64,000 nucleotides of DNA from assembly GCF_000015165.1 (NCBI RefSeq), contig NC_009485.1:3202001-3266000 (forward strand), in the 5' to 3' direction. The stretch is from Bradyrhizobium sp. BTAi1. GTDB lineage: Bacteria > Pseudomonadota > Alphaproteobacteria > Rhizobiales > Xanthobacteraceae. Positions 8,242 through 18,768 of the stretch are shown piece by piece. A program made the position numbers and the translations under genes. The notes beneath the pieces were generated by a model. It was not told where the DNA came from and ran no database searches. It saw nothing but the letters and a program-made list of their open reading frames with translations. The stretch's first letter is position 1. Each line of letters begins with the position of its first letter.

Positions 8242-9711
8242 ATGGGTCAGACAGCTCACGAGCGGTTAAGGGAATATCTCGGGCAGCTGCCGCCGAACGC
8301 GCAGTCGCTGTTGATGCGCGAGTTCGAGCGCGCCATCGAACGCGGCCAGGATGTCGCGGTCGCCACCTTGGTGCTCGAGCAGTTGCGCAAGGTGGTGCGT
8401 CCCGCGCCACCCGCCGCGCCGCCGACGCCCGTCGCAGAGCCGGTGCGGCCGCAACCGGCCATCGAGGTCAGCCGTCCGCCGGCACGCGAGGATCGCCGAC
8501 AGAGCGGCGACGGTCCGCGCCGGCTGTTTCGCCCGCTTGAGCCTTTCCTGACCGATTCTTCGGGGCCGCTGCGTCCGGGCCAGATCCGCCGCGCCTCGCT
8601 GCTCGCCGTCTGGCAGTGGCTCGGCCGCGAAGGCGCGCCGGAGCGCTATGCCGAGTTCGAAGCGGCGCTGTCCACCGCGGGCGATGGCTCGCGCGAGGTC
8701 GAGATGGCGGCCCGCAAGCTGCAGCTTGCCACCGCCGAGGCGCTGATGAAGCTGGTCGGCCCCAACGCGACCGGCGACCGCCAGCGCGCGCTCGCGCGCA
8801 TCGGTGCTCCCAGCGTAATCGAGGATCTGCTGCCGATCGCCCTCGTGTTGCAGAATCGCGAGGCGCTCGACGGTCTCAACGGGCGGCTGCCCGGCATCAT
8901 CCGGGTGCTCGGCGATTCCCAGATCGCTTCGGTGACCGACGCCATCAACGTGCCGTCATTGCAGACCCCGCTGATGCTGCCTTTCGCGCTGGCGCTGGTG
9001 ATGCAGCGGCTCGCCGCGCCCTGGCAGATCATCCGCCTCGCCACCAAGATCGCGGCCTCCGATGACGAGATCCGCGTTGCGGCGACGCCGTTCGGCGTCG
9101 CCGTCACCATTGCGCTGAACGATCTGGCCAACCTCGCCACGGTGCTGCGTGCCGACATCCGGCGCGGCCATTTCGCCAATCTCGGCGATACGCTGAAGAC
9201 GCTGCATGATGGCGTTCGCGGCCTGCGCACCGAGCTCGATCTGCGCTCGGAATCGAATTGGGGCAAGCAGCTCACCGCGATCCGCGCTGACATCTCCAAC
9301 GCGCTGCAATCGGAGATCGACAGCGTGCCGGGCCGTGCCCGCCGCATCCTGCGCCAGCGCGCCGACAAGGACATTCCGGCCGGTGCCGGCGTCGATACCA
9401 GCGAGGTCGAAGAGGTCGCGGCGCTGATCGAGTTCGTCGCGGTGTGCCGCAACTACGCCAGTGAGCTCGCCATCAACGAGGTGACGCTGCGGACCTATTC
9501 CGATCTGCAGCAATATGTCGAGAAGGCCACCGAGGCTCTGGTGCAATCGCTTCGCAGTGGCGATGCGCGGGCGCGCGCCTATCGGCAATCGCAAGTCTCG
9601 GCGGCGATCCGCTTCTGCCACGTCCTGTTCGGCAATGATTATGCTCAGCTGATGAGCCGGGCCGCCGAAAATGCGCTGAATGGCGAGCGAAAATCTTCAC
9701 GCGCTGGTTGA
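8242..9711 (+). CDS. Conserved alphaproteobacterial protein of unknown function
   Basis: A 489-residue protein, mostly helical and soluble. A Pro/Ala-rich linker (PAPPAAPPTPVAEPVRPQP) separates a short N-terminal helical region (about 1-50) from a long body (about 90-480) with many Leu/Ala heptad-like segments. No signal peptide, transmembrane helix or catalytic motif was recognised. Codon use is like its neighbours. It lies between the two-component pair and the ccm operon in the same direction, which suggests a long-standing place in this cluster but gives no clear function. Confidence 0.75.
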   Translation: MGQTAHERLREYLGQLPPNAQSLLMREFERAIERGQDVAVATLVLEQLRKVVRPAPPAAPPTPVAEPVRPQPAIEVSRPPAREDRRQSGDGPRRLFRPLEPFLTDSSGPLRPGQIRRASLLAVWQWLGREGAPERYAEFEAALSTAGDGSREVEMAARKLQLATAEALMKLVGPNATGDRQRALARIGAPSVIEDLLPIALVLQNREALDGLNGRLPGIIRVLGDSQIASVTDAINVPSLQTPLMLPFALALVMQRLAAPWQIIRLATKIAASDDEIRVAATPFGVAVTIALNDLANLATVLRADIRRGHFANLGDTLKTLHDGVRGLRTELDLRSESNWGKQLTAIRADISNALQSEIDSVPGRARRILRQRADKDIPAGAGVDTSEVEEVAALIEFVAVCRNYASELAINEVTLRTYSDLQQYVEKATEALVQSLRSGDARARAYRQSQVSAAIRFCHVLFGNDYAQLMSRAAENALNGERKSSRAG

Positions 9712-9816
9712 TCTCTCTGCTATAGTTCCATCGTTTTTAGATTGTGGTTTCGTCTGGTCTCGCTCCGGGGCTGGGCACCCGTTCACGCTGTCAATTTCAG
9801 ACTTTTCATCAAGACC

Positions 9817-10086
9817 ATGATTTCCGTCATCAACTTCGTCGAGGTCGAGAACCGCGTTGTGCGGGCGACCTATCGCAACCTCATGATCAAGGCCAAGGTC
9901 GTGCTCGTCGACAAGACGAGCGGGGCGCCGCTGCCCGATCCCGTCACCACGATTGCGTCTCCGGTCCCGGCAGGGTCGCTGCGGATCAGGCTGACCGACG
10001 AGATCAGGCCGGGCACCTACTTCCTCATGGCGCTGAACGGCCACGGCACCTATCTGGCCAAAAGCGCGGATTTCGAGGTGCCCTAA
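9817..10086 (+). CDS. Small conserved protein of unknown function
   Basis: An 89-residue ORF starting at ATG 9817 (MISVINFVEVENRVVRATYR) and ending KSADFEVP. Alternating hydrophobic residues (KAKVVLVDK, SLRIRLTDE, GTYFLMALNG) suggest a small beta-sandwich. An upstream start at 9742 in the same frame is possible but adds an atypical N-terminus. No function is recognised. It is bounded by unknown and ccm genes in the same direction. Confidence 0.55.
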   Translation: MISVINFVEVENRVVRATYRNLMIKAKVVLVDKTSGAPLPDPVTTIASPVPAGSLRIRLTDEIRPGTYFLMALNGHGTYLAKSADFEVP

Positions 10087-10224
10087 TTACGTAATCTTCC
10101 TGAGTTTTTTGGCTTCGGGGGCTGGGCTACCAGGGTGGCAATTGTGAATTGCCGCCGGGAACGGTGCTGGTTAAAAGCTGCGCAACGCGCGTCTGCCGGT
10201 GGACGCCGCCTGGAACTCTGTCTG

Positions 10225-11325
10225 ATGACGCTCTGGTTCGTGTTTGCCGTGATGACGGCCGCGGCGATCTTCGCCGTCCTGCTGCCGCTCGGGCTCGGCG
10301 CGCGCGCCGCGTCGGACGGCCGCGAGGTCGCCGTCTATAAGGACCAACTGGCCGAGATCGAGCGTGATGTCGAAACCGGCCTGATCGGCAAGGTCGAGGC
10401 CGAGGCGGCGCGGGTCGAGATCGGCCGCCGCCTGCTGGCTGCCGCCGAGCAGGAGGGCGAGGCGCCGGTCCAAACCAGCCTCGGCCTGCGCCGGCTTGCC
10501 GCCGTGCTGGCGCTGATCGGGCTGCCGATCGTGGCGCTCGCGGTCTATCTGCCGCTCGGTTCGCCGCAATTGCCGGACTTTCCGCTGACCGCCCGCGCCA
10601 CGCCCGCGGACGGCTCGCAGCCGCTGGAGAACCTGGTGTCGCAGGTCGAGCAGCATCTGCAGAAGAACCCGACCGACGGCCGCGGCTGGACGGTGCTCGC
10701 CCCCGTCCTGGCCCGGCTCGGCCGCACCGAGGACGCGATCCGCGCCTATCGCAACATGATCACCTATGCCGGCGACGGCGCATCCAAGCGCGCCGATCTG
10801 GGCGAGATGATCGCGGCGGCCGCGGGGGGCGTCGTCACCGCCGAAGCCAAGGCCGAGTTCGAGCGCGGCCATGCGCTCGACGCCGATGAGCCCAAATCCA
10901 ATTATTATCTCGGCGTCGCCGCCGAGCAGGACGGCCGCAAGGACGATGCCGCCGCGATCTGGCGGAAGATGCTGAGCAAGGGTCCGGCGGACGCGCCGTG
11001 GCGGCCGCTGGTCAGCGCCGCGCTTGCCCGGGTCGGCGGCGGCGAGGCGCCGGCGCTGCCGAACGAGGCCATGGCCGCCGCCAAGGGCATGAGCGACAAT
11101 GACCGCGAGACGATGATCCGCGGCATGGTCGACCGTCTCGCGGCGCGATTGCAGCAGAATGGCGACGATGTCGAGGGCTGGCTGCGGCTGGTGCGCGCTT
11201 ATGTCGTGATGGGTGATCTCGACAAGGCCCGATCGGCGTTATCGGATGCGCGCCAGGCCGTGAAGGATACAGAACGGTTGCGCCAGCTCAACGAGGGCGT
11301 GAAGACGTTCGGGCTGGATGGATGA
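10225..11325 (+). CDS. ccmI: Cytochrome c maturation protein CcmI (CycH)
   Basis: 366 residues from ATG 10225 ([22 protein letters not shown]), giving the expected N-terminal transmembrane helix. A cytoplasmic loop ([20 protein letters not shown], the family signature), a second helix ([22 protein letters not shown]) and a periplasmic region of TPR-type helical repeats (about 145-365) follow. CcmI holds apocytochrome c and hands it to the CcmF/CcmH heme lyase. It begins the ccmI-E-F-H operon; its last codons overlap the region just upstream of ccmE. An upstream in-frame extension to 10135 was not used because it would hide the membrane anchor. Confidence 0.92.
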   Translation: MTLWFVFAVMTAAAIFAVLLPLGLGARAASDGREVAVYKDQLAEIERDVETGLIGKVEAEAARVEIGRRLLAAAEQEGEAPVQTSLGLRRLAAVLALIGLPIVALAVYLPLGSPQLPDFPLTARATPADGSQPLENLVSQVEQHLQKNPTDGRGWTVLAPVLARLGRTEDAIRAYRNMITYAGDGASKRADLGEMIAAAAGGVVTAEAKAEFERGHALDADEPKSNYYLGVAAEQDGRKDDAAAIWRKMLSKGPADAPWRPLVSAALARVGGGEAPALPNEAMAAAKGMSDNDRETMIRGMVDRLAARLQQNGDDVEGWLRLVRAYVVMGDLDKARSALSDARQAVKDTERLRQLNEGVKTFGLDG

Positions 11326-11356
11326 GCGGCGCTTCCGCCGCCAACGGGATGTTGGG

Positions 11357-11869
11357 ATGACACGCAAGCAGAGGCGTTTGACGATCATCGGTGGGGCGCT
11401 GTTCGTGCTCGCGGTCGCAGCCGGGCTGGTGCTGAATGCGCTGCGCGATTCCATCGTGTTCTTCTCGACGCCGACCATGGTGGCCGAGAAGCACATCGGC
11501 CCGGGCAAGCGCTTCCGGCTCGGCGGCCTGGTCCAACCTGGCTCGCTGAAGCGTGGCGACGATCTCGCGGTGACGTTCGAGGTTGCGGATGGCGGCGCCA
11601 AGCTGCCGGTCGCCTATAAGGGCATCCTGCCGGATCTGTTCCGCGAAGGGCAGGGCGTCGTCGCCGAGGGCGCGCTCGATGCCGCCGGTGTGTTCAAGGC
11701 CGACACCGTGCTTGCCAAGCATGACGAGACCTACATGCCGAAGGAAGTCGCCGACACGCTGAAGAAGCAGGGCCATTGGAAGGACGATTACGGCAAGCCG
11801 CAAGCGGCGAAGCCGGGCCCGGTGTCGATGCGCGAGGGCGAGAAGACGGCGGCAGGAGCGACCCAGTGA
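11357..11869 (+). CDS. ccmE: Heme chaperone CcmE (CycJ)
   Basis: A 170-residue protein starting [20 protein letters not shown], with one N-terminal transmembrane anchor and a periplasmic OB-fold beta-barrel (about 40-130: [19 protein letters not shown]). The heme-binding motif is [10 protein letters not shown], whose His forms the covalent bond to heme and whose Tyr coordinates the iron. It carries heme from CcmC to the CcmF/H lyase. Its stop overlaps the ccmF GTG start. The C-terminal tail is flexible and Lys/Pro/Gly-rich. A longer form starting at 11318 is possible but less likely. Confidence 0.95.
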   Translation: MTRKQRRLTIIGGALFVLAVAAGLVLNALRDSIVFFSTPTMVAEKHIGPGKRFRLGGLVQPGSLKRGDDLAVTFEVADGGAKLPVAYKGILPDLFREGQGVVAEGALDAAGVFKADTVLAKHDETYMPKEVADTLKKQGHWKDDYGKPQAAKPGPVSMREGEKTAAGATQ

Positions 11870-13845
11870 TTGCAGAGAGCGGACATTATGCCCTGGTGCT
11901 GGCGCTCGCGCTGGCGCTGATCCAGTCCACCGTGCCGATGCTTGGCGCGCATCAGCGCGACGTTGCGCTGATGAATGTCGGCCGCTCGGCGGCATTGGCG
12001 CAGCTTGTCTTCGCCGGCCTGTCCTTCATCGCGCTGATCACCCTGCACGTGACCTCGGATTTCTCCGTCGCCAACGTGTTCGAGAATTCGCACTCGATGA
12101 AGCCGCTGCTCTACAAGATCACCGGCGTGTGGGGGAACCACGAAGGCTCGATGCTGCTGTGGGTGTCGATCCTGGCGCTGTTCGGCGCCATGGTCGCACT
12201 GTTCGGCAACAATCTGCCGCTGTCGTTGCGCGCCCGCGTGCTCGCGGTGCAGGCCTGGGTCGCGGCCGCCTTCTATCTCTTCATCCTGATGACCTCCAAC
12301 CCGTTCGCGCGGCTCGCCACCCCGCCGATCGAGGGGCGCGACCTCAATCCGGTGCTGCAGGACATCGGCCTCGCGGTGCATCCGCCGATGCTCTATCTCG
12401 GCTATGTCGGCTTCTCGATCTCGTTCTCCTTCGCCATCGCCGCCCTGATCGAAGGCCGCATCGATGCCGCCTGGGCGCGCTGGGTGCGTCCGTGGACCCT
12501 GATGGCCTGGATCTTCCTGACGCTCGGCATCGCCATGGGCTCGTACTGGGCCTATTACGAGCTCGGCTGGGGCGGCTGGTGGTTCTGGGACCCGGTCGAG
12601 AACGCCTCGCTGATGCCTTGGCTCGCCGGCACCGCGCTCTTGCACTCTGCGCTGGTGATGGAGAAGCGCAACGCGCTCAAGGTCTGGACCATCCTGCTGT
12701 CGATCCTGACTTTCTCGCTGTCCTTGCTGGGCACCTTCCTGGTGCGTTCCGGCGTCATCACCTCGGTGCATGCCTTCGCCAGCGATCCCACGCGCGGCGT
12801 GTTCATCCTCGGCATCCTCGTGCTGTTCATCGGCGGCAGCCTGACTTTGTTCGCCGGCCGCGCCACCGCGCTGAAGCAGGGCGGCCTGTTCGCGCCGATC
12901 TCGCGCGAGGGCGCGCTGGTGCTGAACAATCTGCTGCTCACCGTGAGCTGCGCCACCGTGCTGTTCGGCACGCTCTATCCGGTCATCATGGAGGCGCTCG
13001 ACTTCAAGCTCTCGGTCGGCGCGCCGTTCTACAACCTCACCTTCGGCCCGCTGTTTGCGCTCTTGCTGCTGATCGTGCCGTTCGGCCCGATGCTGGCCTG
13101 GAAGCGCGGCGATCTCGTCGCCGCGGCGCAGCGGCTGCTTGCGGCCGGCGTCGCGTCGCTGGTGGCGATCGCGATCGCCTGGGCCTGGGCGCGCGGCGGC
13201 AGCGCGCTGGCGCCGCTCGGCATCGGACTCGGCATCTTCGTCATCACGGGGGCCATCGTCGATCTCGTCGAGCGCAGCGGCGTCGCGCGCGTCCCCTTCA
13301 GGACCGCGCTGCACCGTACCCGCGGCCTGCCGCGCTCGGTCTGGGGTACCGCCTTCGCCCATGCCGGCCTCGGTATAGCCCTGCTCGGCATCGTCTGCGA
13401 GACCACCTGGAACAGCGAGCTGATCTCGACCTTGCGTCCGGGGGATGTCCGCAATCTCGCCGGCTACGAGATCAAGTTCGACGGCATGACCCAGCGCCAG
13501 GGGCCGAACTTCACCGAGGTCGTCAGCACCTTCATCATCAGCGAGGACGGCAGGCAGCTCAGCGTGATGACGCCGTCCAAGCGCAGCTTCGCCACACGCG
13601 GCATGTCGACCACGGAGGCGGCGCTGATGACCCGCGGCGTCAGCCAGCTCTATGTCTCGCTCGGCGACACCACGGCCGATGGCGGCCTTGCCGTGCGCAT
13701 CTATCACAAGCCGCTGGTGCTCTTGATCTGGTTCGGCCCGGTGCTGATGGCGTTCGGCGGGCTGCTCTCGCTGTCGGATCGGCGGCTGCGCGTCGGTGCG
13801 CCGCGGCCGGCCCGTGCGGCGCGCGCGCTGCAGCCGGCGGAGTAA
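11866..13845 (+). CDS. ccmF: Heme lyase subunit CcmF (CycK)
   Basis: A 659-residue polytopic membrane protein starting at GTG 11866, overlapping the ccmE stop (GTGA). It has about 14-15 hydrophobic helices and the tryptophan-rich heme-handling WWD signature [19 protein letters not shown], with [15 protein letters not shown] upstream. A large periplasmic domain near the C-terminus (about 530-610) precedes the last helix. CcmF with CcmH attaches heme to the CXXCH motif of apocytochromes c. Length and motif order are normal for the family. Confidence 0.96.
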   Translation: MIAESGHYALVLALALALIQSTVPMLGAHQRDVALMNVGRSAALAQLVFAGLSFIALITLHVTSDFSVANVFENSHSMKPLLYKITGVWGNHEGSMLLWVSILALFGAMVALFGNNLPLSLRARVLAVQAWVAAAFYLFILMTSNPFARLATPPIEGRDLNPVLQDIGLAVHPPMLYLGYVGFSISFSFAIAALIEGRIDAAWARWVRPWTLMAWIFLTLGIAMGSYWAYYELGWGGWWFWDPVENASLMPWLAGTALLHSALVMEKRNALKVWTILLSILTFSLSLLGTFLVRSGVITSVHAFASDPTRGVFILGILVLFIGGSLTLFAGRATALKQGGLFAPISREGALVLNNLLLTVSCATVLFGTLYPVIMEALDFKLSVGAPFYNLTFGPLFALLLLIVPFGPMLAWKRGDLVAAAQRLLAAGVASLVAIAIAWAWARGGSALAPLGIGLGIFVITGAIVDLVERSGVARVPFRTALHRTRGLPRSVWGTAFAHAGLGIALLGIVCETTWNSELISTLRPGDVRNLAGYEIKFDGMTQRQGPNFTEVVSTFIISEDGRQLSVMTPSKRSFATRGMSTTEAALMTRGVSQLYVSLGDTTADGGLAVRIYHKPLVLLIWFGPVLMAFGGLLSLSDRRLRVGAPRPARAARALQPAE

Positions 13846-13850
13846 AGCGG

Positions 13851-14339
13851 ATGCGGAATCGTCTCCGTCTGGCCTGCCTCGCGCTGCTGCTGCTTGCCGC
13901 CCCGGTGGCGCATGCCGTGCAGCCCGACGAGGTCATGGCCGACACCGCCAAGGAGCAGCGCGCCCGCGCGCTGTCGCGCGACCTGCGCTGCATGGTCTGC
14001 CAGAACCAGTCGATCGACGATTCCGATGCGCCGCTGGCGCGCGACCTGCGCCTTTTGGTGCGCGAGCGTCTCGCCGCCGGTGACAGTGACAATCAGGTGC
14101 TGGATTTCCTGGTCGCCCGCTACGGCCAGTTCGTGCTGCTGAAGCCGCGCTTCGAGCGCCAGACCCTGCTGCTGTGGCTGCTGCCGCCGCTGCTGCTGCT
14201 CGGTGGCGGCCTCGCGCTATGGCTGCAGGTCCGCCGCCGCAGCCAGCGCGGCGTCGAGACCGCGCCGAAGCTGACGGCGGAGGAGGAGACGCGCCTCGCC
14301 GCCCTGATGGCAGCGGAGCAGCAGCCGCCGGCGTCGTAA
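13851..14339 (+). CDS. ccmH: Cytochrome c maturation thiol oxidoreductase CcmH (CycL)
   Basis: A 162-residue protein starting at ATG 13851, 5 bp after the ccmF stop. It has a signal peptide ([16 protein letters not shown]), the helical domain carrying the redox motif [18 protein letters not shown] (CXXC reducing the apocytochrome heme site) and a C-terminal transmembrane helix ([20 protein letters not shown]). The short rhizobial form lacks the CcmI-like extension seen in E. coli CcmH, which fits the separate ccmI at the start of this operon. It closes the ccmI-E-F-H operon. Confidence 0.95.
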   Translation: MRNRLRLACLALLLLAAPVAHAVQPDEVMADTAKEQRARALSRDLRCMVCQNQSIDDSDAPLARDLRLLVRERLAAGDSDNQVLDFLVARYGQFVLLKPRFERQTLLLWLLPPLLLLGGGLALWLQVRRRSQRGVETAPKLTAEEETRLAALMAAEQQPPAS

Positions 14340-14555
14340 AGGCCCGGCTGCAACGCGCTGTCGAGGAGCCGGCGCAGCTCCGGTTTCGGACCAGCCTCCT
14401 CATGGTGAGGAGCGCGGCGCCAAGGTCGCGCGGGCGCACATCTCGCAAAGTCCCGTGCTCTCCCGTGGTCGGCACGCCCCCCGGCTTTCAGCTTATTTTA
14501 CCTTTGTCTGGAAACGTGCGTCAGACATTCCGTCTGACGTTCCCGGGCAAAGCCA

Positions 14556-15899
14556 ATGTTCTCCAACAGCAATCTGACCATCCGCTTCCTCGTGGGGGGC
14601 GTCGTCGCCTCGCTTCTGCTGCTGTTGGCGATCGGCGGCGGCACCGGCTTCATCGCGGTGCTCTATCTCAACAACCAGATCACCAGCCTGTCCTCAGACT
14701 TCGCGGCCCTGAGCGGCCCGGCGCGCGATCATGCGACCGTCATCTATCAGCAGGCCCAGTCGGCGTTCTCCTGGTTCCTGGTCGCCTGCGTTGCGATTGC
14801 GGTGTTCGCCAGCGCCGTCTGCCTGATGACCTATGCCGCCGTGCAAAACGGCATCCTGCGTCCGCTCGCGGCGATGGTCAGCGCCATGCGCGACGTGGCC
14901 GACCAGAAATACGACACGCGCATCCCCGGCCTCGGTCTCGGCAACGAGATCGGCCAGCTCGCCGGCGCGCTGGAGGTGTTCAAGACCAACGGCATCGAGC
15001 GCCAGCGCCTCACCGAACGCGAGCTGCAGGAGGCGCAGCGCCAGGGCGAGCGCTCGCGCTATCTCGACGGCCGCATTCACTCCTTCAACGAGCTCGTCGC
15101 CAGCGTCGTCAGCAGCGTCGCGTCCTCCGCGGTGCGGTTGAAGAGCAATGCCGAGACGCTGTCGCGCGCCGCCAATGACACCTCGGCCAAGGCCAACGCG
15201 GTCGAGGCCGCCGCCAACCACGCCAATCGCAGCGTGCAGACGGTGGCCGGCTCGACCGAGGACATGACGAACTCGATCGGCACCATCAGCCGCCGCGTCT
15301 CCGACGCCACCCAGCGCGCCGAGGGCGCGGCGTCGCAGGCCGAGAAGAGCAAGAACACGATTCATTCGCTGTCCGATGCCGCCGAGAAGATCGGCACCGT
15401 GGTGCAGCTGGTGCAGGCGATCGCCGCGCAGACCAATCTCTTGGCGCTCAACGCCACCATCGAGGCGGCGCGCGCCGGCGAGGCCGGCAAGGGCTTCTCG
15501 GTGGTCGCTTCCGAGGTGAAGAACCTCGCCGACCAAACCAGCAAGGCGACCGATGAGATCTCGTCGCATGTCGCCAGCATCCAAGGCATTACGGCCGAGA
15601 CCCGCGGCGCCATCGACGGCATCTCGACCACGCTCAGCGAGATCAGCGCCATCATGTCCGGCATCGAGGTCGACACCTCGCAGCAGCGCAACGCCACCCA
15701 GGATATCTCCAAGAGCGTCCAGGAAGCCGCCCGCGGCACCCTCGACGTCTCCAACCACATCGCCCAGATCACCTCCACCTCGGCCGAAACCGGCCGCCTC
15801 GCTACCGACGCCCGCGATGCCGCCGGCGAGCTGTCGCAACAGGCCGAGACGCTGAAGCGCGAGGTCGACGCGTTCATCATCAGCGTGAAGGCGAGCTGA
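14556..15899 (+). CDS. Methyl-accepting chemotaxis protein
   Basis: 447 residues. Transmembrane helix 1 (about 15-40), a very short periplasmic loop (about 41-68), transmembrane helix 2 ([23 protein letters not shown]), a HAMP domain (IQ-type linker [20 protein letters not shown]) and a cytoplasmic signalling domain. Its hairpin tip is [20 protein letters not shown] followed by [15 protein letters not shown], the CheA/CheW contact region. With almost no periplasmic domain it probably senses through the membrane or cytoplasm rather than a periplasmic ligand. Separate promoter; 216 bp from ccmH. Confidence 0.93.
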   Translation: MFSNSNLTIRFLVGGVVASLLLLLAIGGGTGFIAVLYLNNQITSLSSDFAALSGPARDHATVIYQQAQSAFSWFLVACVAIAVFASAVCLMTYAAVQNGILRPLAAMVSAMRDVADQKYDTRIPGLGLGNEIGQLAGALEVFKTNGIERQRLTERELQEAQRQGERSRYLDGRIHSFNELVASVVSSVASSAVRLKSNAETLSRAANDTSAKANAVEAAANHANRSVQTVAGSTEDMTNSIGTISRRVSDATQRAEGAASQAEKSKNTIHSLSDAAEKIGTVVQLVQAIAAQTNLLALNATIEAARAGEAGKGFSVVASEVKNLADQTSKATDEISSHVASIQGITAETRGAIDGISTTLSEISAIMSGIEVDTSQQRNATQDISKSVQEAARGTLDVSNHIAQITSTSAETGRLATDARDAAGELSQQAETLKREVDAFIISVKAS

Positions 15900-16009
15900 T
15901 CAGGCGACAAGTGACGCTCATCGACGTCTTCGCTATGCTGTGAGGCACACCTCTCTCCATTGTCGTGGCCGGGCTTGACCCGATACACACGAGCTCAACA
16001 CACTCGGGC

Positions 16010-16092
16010 GTCATGCGCGGGCTTGACCCGCGCATCCATCTCCCGCGCAAAGCGGAAAAACGTGGATGGCCGGGTCAAGCCCGTCATCAGGT
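16010..16092. repeat. Facing copies of a gcgggcttgaccc-type dispersed repeat
   Basis: tcatgcgcgggcttgaccc at about 16012-16030 and the inverse-oriented unit gtggatggccgggtcaagcc at 16061-16080 face each other across a short linker. A third, related piece (gtggccgggcttgaccc) lies at 15965-15981. Such units are common between genes in Bradyrhizobium genomes. Confidence 0.6.
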
Positions 16093-16286
16093 GAGATCGC
16101 GCGTGTCCGACGCACGCGGCCATGGGAGCGGCGAGCTCCCGGCCTTTCCTGCGTCCTCGCCGTGAGGGTGAGATGTCGGGCATGGCTCGGGCGCGGAATG
16201 CGTCGCGAGGGTGATGGGGCTCGGCTTGCTGTCATGTCTCTCCGTGGGCTGTTTGACAGTGTGGATCGGGATGGCTCTTCGCGTCA

Positions 16287-16306
16287 TTGCGAGCATGCGC
16301 TCGCAA
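16287..16306. repeat. Palindromic unit ttgcgag...ctcgcaa
   Basis: Perfect 7-bp arms (16287-16293 and 16300-16306) around a 6-base loop, preceded by cgtca; part of the repeat patch. Confidence 0.5.
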
Positions 16307-16415
16307 AGAGGGGAGTTTGAGTCGAGTAGTACTCAGGCGAGCCGAGGACAGTCTCAGTCAGAGGATCCAGGACTCCGTGGCGTCGTGGCTTGACCGAGAG
16401 GCCGCGGCGTACGGG

Positions 16416-16437
16416 ATTCCCCGCCTTCGCGGGGAAT
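16416..16437. repeat. REP-like stem-loop attccccgc/gcggggaat
   Basis: Perfect 9-bp arms with a cttc tetraloop, followed by gacgg. It resembles the REP-like hairpins found in many copies in Bradyrhizobium. Confidence 0.6.
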
Positions 16438-16489
16438 GACGGCTGAGGGCGGGGCGGGAGCTTGCGCGACATTGATGGGGGCGGTGATC

Positions 16490-16515
16490 CCCGCATGTCG
16501 CTTCGCTCATGCGGG
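16490..16515. repeat. REP-like stem-loop cccgcatg/catgcggg
   Basis: Perfect 8-bp arms with a 10-base loop (tcgcttcgct), 53 bp after the previous hairpin; the same repeat class, different family. Confidence 0.6.
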
Positions 16516-16907
16516 CTACGGGGCCCGGACGCAGCCGGAACGGGGAGGGCGGATGAGTGCCAGCGTCATCCGTCGTTTTGGCCAGGCGGTTGGTGTGGTG
16601 GTCTACGCCTGCGGTGAACCCGCGGCGAACGGACGGGAGGTGCGCTACGACTTTGGTCGGGCGGTCACAGAGATGGCAGCGGTGGGGCTGTCGGGACTGC
16701 GACAAGAGATTGAAAGTACGCCTCTTTTCTTGCGTGGCCCGCGATCTGCGCCATTCTGCCGCAGTCTTCATGTCCGTCCATTACAGAAGTTTAACGCCGC
16801 AGCCAGCACGCCGTAAGGCGGCGAGCCCCATCTTCACTGGCGAACGGGGCGAGTAGCCCGGGACCCAAGTTTTGACCTTGAACAAAATCGCTTGCGGAGA
16901 AAACCGT

Positions 16908-18491
16908 ATGACTGACCGTCCGACCGACCTGTCCTCGCTTCCCTCCTATCGCCAGCCCTGGCGTGGGCTGTTCTCGGCGCGCAAATTCGCGCTGATGGCC
17001 TCCGTGGTCGCGGGCCTCGGCGTCGCCGCCTATGGCCTGTCGCCGCAGGGGGCGCCGCTCGACCTGTTCTCGACCTCGGCGCATGCGCAGGTCGCGAATG
17101 AGGTCAGCAAGGTGGCGCGCCCGGTCGGCTTTGCCGACATCGTGGAGCGGGTGAAGCCGTCGGTGATTTCGGTCAAGGTCAATATCGCGGAGAAGGTCGC
17201 CAAGAACGACAGCGACGACGACACGCCGTTCCAGCCGGGCTCGCCGATGGAGCGCTTCTTCCGCCGCTTCGGCGGTGAGAACGGCATTCCCGGCATGCCG
17301 GGCCGCGGCGGCCGCGGTGGCGGTCGCGCCGTGACCGGCCAAGGCTCCGGCTTCTTCATCTCCGCCGACGGCTATGCGGTGACCAACAATCACGTGGTCG
17401 ACGGCGCCGACAAGGTCGAGGTCACCACCGACGACGGCAAGACCTATAGCGCCAAGGTGATCGGCACCGACCAGCGCACGGATCTGGCGTTGATCAAGGT
17501 CGAGGGTGGCTCGAACTTCCCGTTCGCCAAGCTCGCCGACGGCAAGCCGCGCATCGGCGACTGGGTGCTGGCGGTCGGCAATCCGTTCGGCCTCGGCGGC
17601 ACGGTGACGGCTGGTATCGTCTCGGCCGTGGGCCGCGACATCGGCAACGGCCCGTATGACGATTTCATCCAGATCGACGCGCCCGTGAACAAGGGCAATT
17701 CCGGCGGTCCGGCGTTCGATGTCGACGGCAATGTCGTGGGCGTCAACACCGCGATCTATTCCCCCTCCGGCGGCAGCGTCGGCATCGCGTTCTCGATCCC
17801 GGCTTCGACGGTCAAGAGCGTGATCGCGCAGCTCAAGGACAATGGCTCGGTCAGCCGCGGCTGGATCGGCGTGCAGATCCAGCCGGTGACGCAGGACATC
17901 GCCGACAGCCTGGGCATGAAGAAGGCCGAGGGCGCGCTGGTCGCTGAGCCCCAGGCCGATGGTCCGGCGGCGAAGGCGGGCATCCGGTCCGGCGACGTCA
18001 TCACCTCGGTCAATGGCGAACCGGTGAAGGACGCGCGTGAGCTCGCCCGCACCATCGGCGGTCTCGCGCCCGGCGCGTCGGTCAAGCTGAACGTGCTGCA
18101 GAAGGGCCAGGAGAAGACCATCAGCCTGACGCTCGGCAAGCTGCCGAACACGATCGAGGCCAAGGCCGACACCGGCGGCGACAATTCCAGCCCGACCCGC
18201 GGCGCCGATGTGCCGAAGCTCGGCATGACCGTCGCTCCGGCATCGAGCGTGGCCGGCGCCGGCAAGGAAGGCGTCGTCGTCACCGAGGTCGATCCGAAGA
18301 GCGCCGCGGCCGATCGCGGCTTCAAGGAAGGCGACGTCATCCTCGAAGTGGCCGGCAAGAGCGTGACCTCGGCCGGTGACGTGCGCGAGGCCATCAATGC
18401 CGCCCGCAACGACAACAAGAACAGCGTGCTGATGCGGGTGAAGAGCGGCGGCCAGTCGCGCTTCGTCGCGGTGCCGCTGGCCAAAGGCTGA
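16908..18491 (+). CDS. degP: DegP/HtrA-type periplasmic serine protease
   Basis: 527 residues from ATG 16908, preceded by GGAG at 16896. An upstream TTG at 16872 in the same frame is less likely. An N-terminal membrane/signal segment (FALMASVVAGLGVAAYGL) leads to a trypsin-like domain with the triad His in VTNNHVVDG, Asp in RTDLALIKV and Ser in GNSGGPAFD. A Gly/Arg-rich loop (PGRGGRGGGRAV) precedes the first catalytic strand. Two PDZ domains follow (about 320-410 and 440-525). It degrades or refolds misfolded envelope proteins. It lies upstream of an OmpR regulator in the same direction. Confidence 0.95.
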   Translation: MTDRPTDLSSLPSYRQPWRGLFSARKFALMASVVAGLGVAAYGLSPQGAPLDLFSTSAHAQVANEVSKVARPVGFADIVERVKPSVISVKVNIAEKVAKNDSDDDTPFQPGSPMERFFRRFGGENGIPGMPGRGGRGGGRAVTGQGSGFFISADGYAVTNNHVVDGADKVEVTTDDGKTYSAKVIGTDQRTDLALIKVEGGSNFPFAKLADGKPRIGDWVLAVGNPFGLGGTVTAGIVSAVGRDIGNGPYDDFIQIDAPVNKGNSGGPAFDVDGNVVGVNTAIYSPSGGSVGIAFSIPASTVKSVIAQLKDNGSVSRGWIGVQIQPVTQDIADSLGMKKAEGALVAEPQADGPAAKAGIRSGDVITSVNGEPVKDARELARTIGGLAPGASVKLNVLQKGQEKTISLTLGKLPNTIEAKADTGGDNSSPTRGADVPKLGMTVAPASSVAGAGKEGVVVTEVDPKSAAADRGFKEGDVILEVAGKSVTSAGDVREAINAARNDNKNSVLMRVKSGGQSRFVAVPLAKG

Positions 18492-18631
18492 TGAAGGGCT
18501 GAGGCTTTCACGAGATGGAGAGTCGCCGGCATGTTGCCCCCGCGTCGGCGGCTCTTCCTGGGGGCGGGCATAAGTCCCGCTCCCGCAAACCTTCCGGTAG
18601 GAACAACGCCCCCCTCCGTCGGAAGGAACTC

Positions 18632-18661
18632 GGGCGGTGAAGTCCCCCAGCTTCACCGCCC
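18632..18661 (+). terminator. Hairpin between degP and the OmpR regulator gene
   Basis: Perfect 11-bp stem gggcggtgaag / cttcaccgccc with an 8-base loop, 140 bp after the degP stop. A mixed C/T tract follows rather than a pure T-run, so it may act as an attenuator or terminator. Confidence 0.5.
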
Positions 18662-18768
18662 ACTTTCCCCGTTTGATTAACCCCCCGGGCTGAGGCCGCC
18701 TTGCACGGAAACGGCGGCCGGGCCATGTAGATGGACATCCAACCGTGACCGTCGCCCCCGTTTCCGCA

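Larger units (their letters stand above)
15900..16907. other. Gene-free interval with several palindromic repeats (about 1 kb)
   Basis: No convincing gene lies here. The interval holds at least four stem-loop units of the kind scattered between Bradyrhizobium genes (listed separately) and, at its right end, the degP promoter. The open frames in it change frame across the repeats and show no protein-like composition. Confidence 0.6.

Noticed and set aside
11788..13707. 639-codon minus-strand open frame opposite ccmF
   Set aside because: Extremely rich in Arg, Glu, Gln and His because ccmF codes for hydrophobic helices on the other strand.
12129..13850. Upstream part of the long open frame that ends with ccmH
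   Set aside because: This part overlaps ccmF in another frame and is not protein-like; only the last 162 codons from ATG 13851 are CcmH.
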